A DNA stretch of 5,647 nucleotides from Clostridium sp. (GTDB lineage: Bacteria > Bacillota > Clostridia > Clostridiales > Clostridiaceae), in NCBI GenBank assembly GCA_018372555.1, contig JAHAIU010000192.1, forward strand, positions 1-5,647, in the 5' to 3' direction. Below, piece by piece: positions 1 to 5,473 of this stretch (its first letter is position 1; each line of letters begins with the position of its first letter). Under the pieces are notes generated by a model. It was not told where the DNA came from. It was given only the letters and a program-made list of their open reading frames with translations, and ran no database searches. The translations under genes were made by a program, and so were the position numbers.

Positions 1-35
1 AAGAGTGTAAAATAGTCTGTGTAAACTTCAGAAAA
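1..35 (+). repeat. Left terminal inverted repeat of the IS
   Basis: The inner part, GTGTAAACTTCAGAAAA at 19-35, is the reverse complement of 1411-1427 with one mismatch. Ungapped extension outward to base 1 gives about 9 of 18 further matches against 1428-1445. The transposase is expected to bind the inner part and cut at the tip. The tip may begin at base 1 to 3 or just before the window. Confidence 0.8.
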
Positions 36-44
36 TGGTATAAT
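36..44 (+). promoter_or_regulatory. Extended -10 promoter of the transposase
   Basis: TGGTATAAT is a perfect TATAAT hexamer preceded by TGn, the extended -10 form that can work without a good -35. The -35 position (around 16-21) falls in the terminal repeat and is poor, so the resident promoter is probably weak to moderate. Transcription would start about 7 bp after 44 and give a short leader to the ATG at 75. The -35 position overlaps the transposase binding site, so autoregulation is possible (inference). Confidence 0.6.
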
Positions 45-58
45 AAATTATCAATTAT

Positions 59-64
59 GGAGGG
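59..64 (+). promoter_or_regulatory. Ribosome binding site that decides the transposase start
   Basis: GGAGGG lies 10 nt before the ATG at 75. The earlier in-frame ATG at 57 overlaps this site and has no Shine-Dalgarno sequence of its own, so translation most likely starts at 75. Confidence 0.7.
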
Positions 65-74
65 AACTCAGACT

Positions 75-1295
75 ATGTCATTTTCAAAGGAAGAATTAAT
101 AAAAATATTAGCAAAGGATCCAAGTATTAAAACAGCTGAAGATATTCAAAATGTTTTAAAAGACTTATTTGGAGGAATGCTTCAGCAAATGCTGGAAGCC
201 GAGTTAGATAATCATCTTGGGTATGAGAAACATGATTACCAAAATAAAACCACAACTAATAGCCGTAACGGCAAGAGTCGAAAAACTATGAAATCCAATC
301 TTGGCTATTTCGATTTAGATGTTCCAAGAGATAGGGAAGGTTCTTTTGAGCCTGAAATAGTAAAAAAGCATCAGACTGATGTTTCACATTTAGAAAGCTC
401 AATAATTGGCATGTATGCTAAGGGCATGACTACAAGAGATATAGCATCACAAGTAAATGAAATATACGGAATGGACATATCACCAACATTAGTTTCTAAT
501 ATAACAGATAAAGTAATTCCAATGATCAGAGAATGGCAGAGCCGTCCGTTGGAAACAGTATATCCTATAGTATTTATGGATGCTATTCACTTTAAAGTGA
601 GAAAAGATAATACTGTTGTTTCGAAAGCAGCATACGCTGCGATTGGAGTAAATCTTGAAGGGAAAAAAGATGTTCTTGGTATATGGATAGGGGCATCAGA
701 GTCATCAAAATATTGGTTGCTTGTTCTCAATGAGTTAAAAAATAGAGGCGTAAAAGATATACTAATTGCTTCAGTTGATGGATTAGTAGGGTTTAACGAA
801 GCAATTAGAGCTGTTTATCCTAACACTGAAATTCAAAGATGTATTATTCATCAAATAAGAAATTCAAGTAAATACTTATCTTATAAGGATTTAAAAGCTT
901 TCAATGCAGATTTAAAACTAGTTTATACAGCTTCTACTGAGGAGGTAGCATTAGCAGAATTAGATAGATTAGAAGAAAAATGGGGCGAAAAATATTTAAT
1001 AGCAGTAAGGTCTTGGAGAAATAACTGGAATGAGTTATCTACATTCTTTAAATATCCACCAGATATTAGAAAAATAATATATACAACTAACGCAATGGAA
1101 AGCTATAATCGTCAACTGAGGAAAGTTACTAAAACTAAATCTATATTTCCGAATGATGAATCGTTAATGAAGATGTTATACCTTGCTACCGTTGATATAA
1201 CAAAGAAATGGACTCAATCGATACGAGGATGGGCTCAAATTTTAGCTCAACTATCAATCTTCTTCGAAGGTCGTTTAGACGACCAGTTATTCTAA
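75..1295 (+). CDS. IS256-family DDE transposase
   Basis: This protein catalyses strand cutting and transfer of the IS that carries it, acting as a multimer on the terminal repeats. From the ATG at 75 it has 406 residues, the usual length for the family (412 if the ATG at 57 were used). Numbered from 75, the N-terminal part holds the Arg/Lys-rich region with SRNGKSRKT (about 63-71), followed by a predicted helix-turn-helix (about 115-150, around MTTRDIASQV). The catalytic triad is visible: D169 in VFMDAIHFK, D235 in ASVDGLVGF and E342 in TTNAMESYNR. The family's C-x2-H motif (C256 and H259, in RCIIHQIRNS) lies between the second Asp and the Glu. The frame is open and no key residue is missing, so the enzyme looks active. 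It is transcribed toward the minus-strand genes, convergent with the HAD phosphatase gene. Codon and base composition are richer in CG dinucleotides than in the native genes. Confidence 0.96.
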   Translation: MSFSKEELIKILAKDPSIKTAEDIQNVLKDLFGGMLQQMLEAELDNHLGYEKHDYQNKTTTNSRNGKSRKTMKSNLGYFDLDVPRDREGSFEPEIVKKHQTDVSHLESSIIGMYAKGMTTRDIASQVNEIYGMDISPTLVSNITDKVIPMIREWQSRPLETVYPIVFMDAIHFKVRKDNTVVSKAAYAAIGVNLEGKKDVLGIWIGASESSKYWLLVLNELKNRGVKDILIASVDGLVGFNEAIRAVYPNTEIQRCIIHQIRNSSKYLSYKDLKAFNADLKLVYTASTEEVALAELDRLEEKWGEKYLIAVRSWRNNWNELSTFFKYPPDIRKIIYTTNAMESYNRQLRKVTKTKSIFPNDESLMKMLYLATVDITKKWTQSIRGWAQILAQLSIFFEGRLDDQLF

Positions 1296-1349
1296 AAAAT
1301 ATTTAGTCTAGCTCTTATTAAGTGCAGATTATTATGTAAAATTTATCAA

Positions 1350-1396
1350 TTAAAGAAAAATAAAGGTTGGATGTTATATTAACCTCTCCAACCTTT
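1350..1396 (-). terminator. Intrinsic terminator inside the IS, facing the right flank
   Basis: Bases 1362-1371 (AAAGGTTGGA) pair perfectly with 1387-1396 (TCCAACCTTT), giving a 10-bp stem with a 15-nt loop. On the minus strand the stem is followed by a T-rich run (1361 down to 1350), the layout of a factor-independent terminator. On the plus strand it is followed by AAAATAAAAC, so it is poor as a terminator for the transposase mRNA. It therefore mainly stops transcripts that come from the right, that is from the HAD phosphatase gene. Confidence 0.72.
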
Positions 1397-1410
1397 AAAA
1401 TAAAACTAAA

Positions 1411-1445
1411 TTTTCTAAAGTTTACACAAAAATATTGACATACTC
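1411..1445 (-). repeat. Right terminal inverted repeat of the IS
   Basis: Read on the minus strand, the inner part is GTGTAAACTTTAGAAAA (1427 down to 1411), which matches the left repeat at 16 of 17 positions. The outer part runs to about 1445, where the minus strand reads GAGTA, resembling the GAGTG near the left tip. The tip lies about 25 bp from the stop codon of the neighbouring HAD gene. Confidence 0.78.
1435..1440 (+). promoter_or_regulatory. Outward-facing consensus -35 box at the right IS end
   Basis: A perfect TTGACA lies 5 bp inside the presumed right tip and points outward. There is no suitable -10 at the correct distance in the present flank. If the IS ends are joined in a circle, the box would lie about 17 bp from TAAAAT at 8-13 of the left end, provided the junction spacer is about 5-7 bp. 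Such junction promoters are known for several IS families; here it is inferred. Confidence 0.4.
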
Positions 1446-1469
1446 CATGATATAGCCCTTTTGATTATA

Positions 1470-2315
1470 TTATATTAAATTATTCTTTTTAAAACTAAAG
1501 TATATACCATCATTGCTAGCATCATGGGTAACTTCATCTGAAACTTTAATTAGTGCAGGTTTTGCATTTTCCATTGCTACTCCATAATTAACCGCTCTAA
1601 ACATCTCTATATCATTTTCACCATCACCATATGCTAGTGTATTTTCTTTATCTATAGCTAAATGATTTATAACAAATTCAATAGCTGTATATTTATTTAT
1701 ACCTTTAATTCCAATTTCACCACTATTATGTCCAAATTGAGGAACTGTATTATGATATATTTCTAGTTCTTTAGTAAATCTTTCATAAACTTTTTCATAA
1801 GGATGTCCATTAGAAATAAATGAAATCTTATTTACATTACTATAATCAACTTCTTTATCCTTATAATTATCTAGAACTTCATTAAACCATTTAATTTCTT
1901 CTTTAGCTTCTTCATATTCCTTGCTATTTCTTATGAGACCCTTAGTAACCTGTCTTAAAATAGTATCTTTACAGTTTTTGCTACCAAATAATCCATCGTT
2001 TGATTCTATATAGTAAGCAATGTTATGACTTTCAAAGTACTCTATTAATTTCAAAACATCTTCTTTAGGCATTTTCTTATGCATTAATATTTCACTATCA
2101 ATTTCAATATAGCCGCCGCCTGCACAAATCATTCCATCAAAGCCTATTGACTCTATATCCTCAGTAATTTCTGGCTTTGATCTACCTGTGCAAATAAACA
2201 CTAGATGTCCATTATTTCTAGCTAACTCAATAGCCTCTTTAGCTGACTTTGGAACTTGTCCACTCATATCACATAATGTTCCATCAACATCCATAAAAAT
2301 CAACTTTTTATCCAT
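1470..2315 (-). CDS. Cof-type HAD superfamily phosphatase
   Basis: This is a predicted cytosolic Mg-dependent phosphatase of the Cof/YidA type (HAD class IIB), a group that typically acts on sugar phosphates, flavin phosphates or similar small metabolites. It has 281 residues, normal for the group. All four HAD motifs are visible: motif I DVDGT with nucleophile D9 and acid/base D11; motif II TGR at 43-45; motif III K208 in GINKYTAIEF; motif IV GDGENDIEM with D231 and D235. The stretch between motifs II and III (about 82-195) is the C2-type cap that sets substrate choice. The C-terminal VAMENA and NDGI segments are typical of Cof proteins. AGGAG (2321-2325) lies 5 nt before the ATG. The gene follows the FlxA-like gene by 24 bp, so it is probably cotranscribed and may be expressed with the phospho-beta-glucosidase. 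The substrate cannot be read from the sequence; a role in clearing sugar phosphate is inferred from context. The IS lies just beyond its stop codon and the frame is intact. Confidence 0.92.
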   Translation of the reverse strand: MDKKLIFMDVDGTLCDMSGQVPKSAKEAIELARNNGHLVFICTGRSKPEITEDIESIGFDGMICAGGGYIEIDSEILMHKKMPKEDVLKLIEYFESHNIAYYIESNDGLFGSKNCKDTILRQVTKGLIRNSKEYEEAKEEIKWFNEVLDNYKDKEVDYSNVNKISFISNGHPYEKVYERFTKELEIYHNTVPQFGHNSGEIGIKGINKYTAIEFVINHLAIDKENTLAYGDGENDIEMFRAVNYGVAMENAKPALIKVSDEVTHDASNDGIYFSFKKNNLI

Positions 2316-2339
2316 ATATACTCCTACTACTTATTAATT

Positions 2340-2900
2340 CTAAGCTTCAGAGTCGACGAAATTTCCTACTAATTCAATATCTTCACTTATTTTTTTACTT
2401 TCATCTCCACTACCATCTTGAAGCTTAGAGTTAATATTTTCTATATTATTTTTTATATTTGATAGAATCTTATCCTTATCTTCAGTATTGAACCCTCTAG
2501 CCTTATCTAAAATAATCTCATTTTCTAATAATTTAGTATTCTCATCTAATTCACTTAGAGTTGTATTTAAAGCTTCAGGATTATCTAATTTTTGAGATGG
2601 ATACTCTACTTTACTATCATTATTTGAAGAATTACTACCTGTCTTTTCCTCTTCTTCTGCTTGTAATCTAGCTATTTGACTATCGATATTAGTAATTTGT
2701 GATTGTAAAGACTCCATTTCCGCTTCCACTGTTTCACTTTCATCGCTATTAGTAGAAGTTATTTCTTTCTGTAGGATTTTAAGTTCTTCTTGCAAAGATT
2801 CTCTTTCCTTCATCAAACTACTTATCTGTGCTGCATTATTTTTCCTAGCTGTGTATGTAGAGTCTCCATTATAATTATTATTTATGCTTATTGTACTCAT
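2340..2900 (-). CDS. FlxA-like coiled-coil protein of unknown function
   Basis: The protein is small, hydrophilic and acidic (186 residues) and has no signal peptide or membrane segment. It contains no Cys, His or Trp. Two helical stretches with coiled-coil character, about 22-48 (QISSLMKERESLQEEL region) and 58-86 (SLQSQITNIDSQIARLQ region), are separated by a Ser/Asp/Glu linker. This pattern resembles the FlxA-like family of small coiled-coil proteins. After a second low-complexity linker rich in Ser and Asn (88-97) come two more predicted helices (about 108-134 and 141-162) and an acidic tail. FlxA of E. coli is a flagellar-regulon protein without a known biochemical role, so the name implies no function here. 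GGAGGT (2907-2912) lies 6 nt before the ATG, a strong site. The gene sits 68 bp after the phospho-beta-glucosidase and 24 bp before the HAD gene, all on one strand. The family call is from pattern only; any coiled-coil scaffold would look alike. Confidence 0.75.
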   Translation of the reverse strand: MSTISINNNYNGDSTYTARKNNAAQISSLMKERESLQEELKILQKEITSTNSDESETVEAEMESLQSQITNIDSQIARLQAEEEEKTGSNSSNNDSKVEYPSQKLDNPEALNTTLSELDENTKLLENEIILDKARGFNTEDKDKILSNIKNNIENINSKLQDGSGDESKKISEDIELVGNFVDSEA

Positions 2901-2925
2901 ATTTAAACCTCCAAATCCTATTTCT

Positions 2926-2958
2926 TTTATAATATAACTTGAAGCTTAAATTAACCTT
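2926..2958 (-). promoter_or_regulatory. Imperfect palindrome and possible weak promoter before the FlxA-like gene
   Basis: The 68-bp gap between the glucosidase stop codon and the next start holds the 17-bp imperfect palindrome AAGCTTAAATTAACCTT (2942-2958; one mismatched pair and an unpaired centre). On the minus strand it is followed by TATAAA (2931 down to 2926) with a poor -35 (TTAATT) at 17 bp. It has no T run in the right place to act as a terminator. It could be a weak internal promoter with an operator, or chance in AT-rich DNA. Confidence 0.25.
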
Positions 2959-2968
2959 AAATTATTAA

Positions 2969-4420
2969 TTATTCTAAAATTTCCCCATTACTTTCTATAA
3001 CTTTTTTATACCAATAAAAACTATCCTTTTTACTTCTACTTAAATCTCCATTACCATCATTATCTTTATCTACATAAATAAATCCATATCTCTTTTTCAT
3101 TTCACCTGTTGATGCACTTACTAAATCTATACATCCCCAAGGAGTATATCCTATTAATTCTACTCCGTCTTCAACAGCTTCCTTCATTTCAATTATATGA
3201 TCTCTTAAATAGCTAATTCTGTAATCATCTTTAATTGAACTATCTTCTTCTACTTTATCAACTGCACCTAGTCCATTTTCTACTACCATCATTGGAATTT
3301 GATATCTATTATATATGTTATTTAATGTCCATCTTAATCCCTTAGGGTCAATTTGCCATCCCCAATCACTAGATTTAAGATATGGATTTTTTGCTCCACC
3401 CATGATATTTCCAGCTGTCTTTTCTACTTCTTTATCTGCAGTTGTACAGTTTGACATATAGTAGCTAAATGTATAGAAATCAACACAACCTTCTTTTAAA
3501 ATTTCTTCATCATTTTCTTCCATCTTAATTTCTATATTGTTTTCTTTAAAATATCTCTTTGCAAATCCTGGATATGCTCCTCTTACTTGAACGTCTGAAC
3601 ATAAGAAATTGTTTAAATTATCTCTTTGTTGAGCTAAGAATACATCCTCTGGATTACATGTATAAGGATAAGTACACATATACGCAATCATACATCCTAT
3701 TTTAAAATCACTATTGATTTCATGTCCTAACTTAACAGCCTTTGCACTTGCTATAAATTGATGATGAAGTGCTTGGAATCTGATTTGTTTACTACTATCA
3801 TTATCATCATTAGCATTAAGTGCAAGTTCTCCACCATCTTCTAATAATATTCCTCCAGCCATAAAAGATCCAAACTTATTAGTTAAACAATTTATTTCAT
3901 TGAATGTTAGCCAATATTTTACTATATCTTTATATCTATTAAATATAGTATCACAGTATCTAACATAGCAGTCAATTACTTCTCTACTAGCCCATCCATT
4001 ATACTTTTCAACTAATCCAAATGGCATTTCATAATGAGAAATTGTAACTAAAGGTTCTATATTATACTTTTTTAGCTCAGCAAAAACATTATCATAAAAT
4101 TTTAAGCCTTCTTCATTTGGCTCTAACTCATCACCATTTGGAAATATTCTAGTCCAGTTTATTGACATCCTAAAAACATTAAATCCCATTTCGGCAAATA
4201 ATCTAATATCTTCTTTATAATTATGATAAAAATCTATTGCCTCATGGCTTGGATAATATGTTCCTTCTTCTAATTTAGGAGTTATTCTTCTTGGAGTTGT
4301 ATGTGTTCCCCCAGTCATAACATCTGCAGTACTTAGACCTTTTCCACCTTCTCTATATCCACCTTCAAATTGGTTAGCAGCTGTTGCTCCTCCCCATAAA
4401 AAATTCTTTGGTAAAGTCAT
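2969..4420 (-). CDS. 6-phospho-beta-glucosidase, glycoside hydrolase family 1
   Basis: This cytosolic enzyme hydrolyses beta-glucoside 6-phosphates (for example cellobiose-, arbutin- or salicin-6-phosphate made by PTS uptake) to glucose 6-phosphate and the aglycone or glucose. It has 483 residues, full length, and strongly resembles E. coli AscB/BglA over its whole length, including the C-terminal VIESNGEILE. Visible GH1 features: the N-terminal FLWGGATAANQFEGGY signature with Q17, H129, the acid/base E175 in WLTFNEIN, the nucleophile E381 in VVENGLG, and W428. The segment SASTGEMKKRYG (S435/S437, K443, Y445) is the Ser-Lys-Tyr phosphate-binding site that separates 6-phospho-glycosidases from plain beta-glucosidases. 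AGGAGGA (4427-4433) lies 6 nt before the ATG, a strong site. Upstream lie candidate promoters and palindromes, then the RpiR-type regulator; no PTS gene is in the window. Exact aglycone preference, and gluco versus galacto choice, cannot be fixed from sequence alone. bglA- or ascB-like would be a fair informal name. Confidence 0.96.
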   Translation of the reverse strand: MTLPKNFLWGGATAANQFEGGYREGGKGLSTADVMTGGTHTTPRRITPKLEEGTYYPSHEAIDFYHNYKEDIRLFAEMGFNVFRMSINWTRIFPNGDELEPNEEGLKFYDNVFAELKKYNIEPLVTISHYEMPFGLVEKYNGWASREVIDCYVRYCDTIFNRYKDIVKYWLTFNEINCLTNKFGSFMAGGILLEDGGELALNANDDNDSSKQIRFQALHHQFIASAKAVKLGHEINSDFKIGCMIAYMCTYPYTCNPEDVFLAQQRDNLNNFLCSDVQVRGAYPGFAKRYFKENNIEIKMEENDEEILKEGCVDFYTFSYYMSNCTTADKEVEKTAGNIMGGAKNPYLKSSDWGWQIDPKGLRWTLNNIYNRYQIPMMVVENGLGAVDKVEEDSSIKDDYRISYLRDHIIEMKEAVEDGVELIGYTPWGCIDLVSASTGEMKKRYGFIYVDKDNDGNGDLSRSKKDSFYWYKKVIESNGEILE

Positions 4421-4460
4421 AAATCTTCCTCCTTTTAAAAATTGATTTATTTATACTTAG

Positions 4461-4466
4461 ATTATA
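4461..4466 (-). promoter_or_regulatory. Second candidate -10 box for the phospho-beta-glucosidase
   Basis: On the minus strand this is a perfect TATAAT, 40 bp before the start codon, but the -35 position (about 4483-4489) only offers an A/T run. It would need an activator to work well. The more distal promoter at 4513-4541 has the better -35. Confidence 0.35.
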
Positions 4467-4479
4467 TACTTAAATTCTT

Positions 4480-4494
4480 CCAAAAAATTTTTCA
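4480..4494. promoter_or_regulatory. Near-palindromic A/T element, possible RpiR-type operator
   Basis: On the minus strand it reads TGAAAAATTTTTTGG, close to a palindrome of the TGAAA...TTTCA kind reported for several RpiR/MurR-type regulators. It overlaps the -35 position of the TATAAT at 4461-4466 and abuts the perfect palindrome at 4494-4508. A/T runs are common here, so chance is a real alternative. Confidence 0.3.
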
Positions 4495-4508
4495 TTCAAT
4501 TTTTGAAT
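4494..4508. promoter_or_regulatory. Perfect palindrome at a predicted transcription start, candidate operator
   Basis: ATTCAA and TTGAAT form perfect 6-bp arms around a 3-nt TTT centre. The site falls just downstream of the -10 box at 4513-4518, where the start of transcription of the glucosidase mRNA would lie (about 4506). That is a classic repressor position. The adjacent RpiR-type protein is the natural candidate to bind it (inference). Confidence 0.45.
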
Positions 4509-4512
4509 ATAA

Positions 4513-4541
4513 ATAATAAAGAGCTATCACATACATTCCAA
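4513..4541 (-). promoter_or_regulatory. Candidate sigma-A promoter of the phospho-beta-glucosidase gene
   Basis: On the minus strand, TTGGAA (4541 to 4536) and TATTAT (4518 to 4513) are separated by 17 bp. They match 4 of 6 and 5 of 6 consensus bases. The expected start near 4506 gives a leader of about 85 nt. The promoter lies after the terminator of the upstream regulator gene, so the glucosidase is probably transcribed independently of it. Confidence 0.5.
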
Positions 4542-4573
4542 AATAGGATTTATTAATTTAAAATAACCTAAAT

Positions 4574-4596
4574 AAAAAAACTCCAAAAGGAGTTTT
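4574..4596 (-). terminator. Intrinsic terminator of the RpiR-family regulator gene
   Basis: AAAACTCC (4577-4584) and GGAGTTTT (4589-4596) form a perfect 8-bp stem with a 4-nt loop. On the minus strand the hairpin ends in a run of 7 T (4580 to 4574). It begins 20 bp after the regulator's stop codon and separates that gene from the glucosidase promoter. Confidence 0.85.
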
Positions 4597-4615
4597 CTAA
4601 GTAATTATTCATTAT

Positions 4616-5374
4616 TTATTCTTCATTATCCATTATATAACAGAATCTTGTTTCATTTAATTCTTCTATTATCTTATCTAACAAAGCCATCATAACATAA
4701 CGGCTATTTTTCACTCCGATATTAGCATCTAGAATAAGGCTACTATCAAATAACTTTTTCGCTTTCAAATCTAAATCTTGTATAGAAATAAGTACTTTTT
4801 TAGATTTACACTCTCTTAAATGTTCTTTAATAACTCTATTAACATTAAAAAAAGTTCCTGAGGTAGTTAATATTAATAACAAGCTATCTTCTTCTATATT
4901 TCTGATTTCTTCATTATCCTCAATTACTTTAATAAATTTCCCAAAAGGATAACATTCCATTTGAAAATATTGAGCCATTAAATAACAATAATTAAGTCCA
5001 GAAATATAAATCTTATTATAACTACTAATAAGTGAAGCTACTTTTTTTATGTTATTTAAATTGATCTTCTTATATAGTAATTTTAGATCTTCACCTAATA
5101 AATTTATATCAGTATAATTATCATCTTTTCTAGTCTTTATATTTTCTATATAACGACTACATTCTTCTTTAAATGTATTATAATCAATATAACCTAGCTT
5201 CTTTATAAACCTACTAACTGTTGCTTGTGATACAAAACATTTTTTAGAAACTTCAGTTATGGTATAATCCGGTATAATTTCTATGTTATTTACTATAAAA
5301 GAAGCTATATTATAATTTATATCCTCACTATTATGATTATTTATATAATTATTTAACTTATCTATAAGTAACAA
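4616..5374 (-). CDS. RpiR/MurR-family transcriptional regulator (HTH plus SIS domain)
   Basis: This is a DNA-binding regulator of the RpiR type, which usually senses a phosphosugar and controls nearby sugar-use genes. It has 252 residues, slightly short for the family (about 280). The N-terminal domain contains the HTH at about 37-61 (TITEVSKKCFVSQATVSRF), with SQATVSRFIKKLG as the recognition helix. The SIS domain runs from about 108 to 240. Its second phosphate-loop motif, TTSGTFFN (S172, G173, T174), is present. The first loop, normally GxGxS, reads SGLNYCYLMA, so the usual Gly and Ser are replaced by Asn, Tyr and Cys. The frame has no ATG near its start. TTG at 5374 with AGGAG (5385-5389) 10 nt upstream is the best start, and the next in-frame Met (residue 133) is far inside the SIS domain. 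The gene has its own terminator (4574-4596) and candidate promoter (5425-5433). The likely target is the phospho-beta-glucosidase gene downstream; whether it represses or activates is unknown. Confidence 0.88.
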   Translation of the reverse strand: MLLIDKLNNYINNHNSEDINYNIASFIVNNIEIIPDYTITEVSKKCFVSQATVSRFIKKLGYIDYNTFKEECSRYIENIKTRKDDNYTDINLLGEDLKLLYKKINLNNIKKVASLISSYNKIYISGLNYCYLMAQYFQMECYPFGKFIKVIEDNEEIRNIEEDSLLLILTTSGTFFNVNRVIKEHLRECKSKKVLISIQDLDLKAKKLFDSSLILDANIGVKNSRYVMMALLDKIIEELNETRFCYIMDNEE

Positions 5375-5384
5375 TCTTAATATT

Positions 5385-5389
5385 CTCCT
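5385..5389 (-). promoter_or_regulatory. Ribosome binding site supporting a TTG start
   Basis: AGGAG on the minus strand lies 10 nt before TTG (5374 to 5372). No in-frame ATG or GTG exists at a usable distance, so this site is the main support for the TTG start of the RpiR-type gene. The long spacing and TTG suggest low translation, fitting for a regulator. Confidence 0.65.
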
Positions 5390-5396
5390 ATTTTCA

Positions 5397-5431
5397 TTAT
5401 AATTTTAAATACTTATTTTATAAAATTATAA
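5397..5431. repeat. Perfect 11-bp inverted repeat before the regulator gene
   Basis: TTATAATTTTA (5397-5407) and TAAAATTATAA (5421-5431) are perfect reverse complements with 13 bp between them. The right arm contains the predicted -10 box of the regulator promoter, and the left arm contains another TATAAT on the minus strand. It has no GC pairs, so it is an unlikely terminator and more likely a protein-binding site, or chance in AT-rich DNA. Confidence 0.45.
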
Positions 5432-5433
5432 CA
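5425..5433 (-). promoter_or_regulatory. Extended -10 promoter of the RpiR-family regulator gene
   Basis: On the minus strand TGTTATAAT (5433 to 5425) is a perfect TATAAT with the TGn extension. No good -35 is seen at 16-18 bp. Transcription would start near 5418 and give a leader of about 44 nt before the TTG. The box overlaps the right arm of the inverted repeat at 5397-5431. Confidence 0.5.
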
Positions 5434-5473
5434 TAAAAATAAGGTTCTTTTATAATATAATCACTTAATATAG

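Larger units (their letters stand above)
1..1445 (+). mobile_element. IS256-family insertion sequence, apparently complete
   Basis: The element consists of a single full-length IS256-type transposase gene flanked by imperfect terminal inverted repeats. The inner 17 bp of the repeats (19-35 and 1411-1427) match at 16 of 17 positions, and the outer 18 bp on each side match at about half. The GTGTAAA core about 18 bp in from the tip recalls the ends of IS256 itself. Total length of about 1.44 kb fits the family. The exact tips are uncertain: 1445 is chosen because both ends then read GAGT near the tip, and the left tip is at base 1 to 3 or just outside the window. The target duplication (usually 8-9 bp in this family) cannot be checked because the left flank is missing. 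CG dinucleotides are clearly more frequent here than in the rest of the window, consistent with recent arrival. The element probably moves by the family's copy-out route through a circular intermediate (known for the family, not shown here). Confidence 0.88.

Noticed and set aside
57..74. ATG at 57 as the transposase start
   Set aside because: It overlaps the GGAGGG ribosome binding site and has none of its own; the ATG at 75 is correctly placed after that site.
1..1454. Target site duplication of the IS
   Set aside because: The left flank is not in the window and the tips are uncertain, so no duplication can be shown.
1435..1472. TTGACA at the right IS end as a hybrid promoter firing into the flank
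   Set aside because: At 16-18 bp downstream the sequence is CCTTTTG-like with no -10; TGATAT is too near and TTATAT too far. Any transcript would also be antisense to the HAD gene.
2341..2950. Several AAGCTT-containing short matches around the FlxA-like gene (near 2343, 2421, 2571 and 2943)
   Set aside because: They share only 6-8 bp, have no regular spacing and lie mostly inside codons; chance is enough.
2901..2968. Flagellar sigma factor promoter before the FlxA-like gene
   Set aside because: No CCGAT-type -10 element is present, so there is no sequence support for flagellar control.
4421..4615. CcpA cre site or BglG/LicT-type RNA antiterminator before the glucosidase
   Set aside because: The region contains no CG step, so no canonical cre exists, and no conserved antiterminator-type hairpin overlapping a terminator is seen in the leader.
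5432..5473. Terminator after the ferredoxin-domain gene
   Set aside because: Only a weak, bulged 5-bp AT stem can be drawn before a short T run; it is not convincing.
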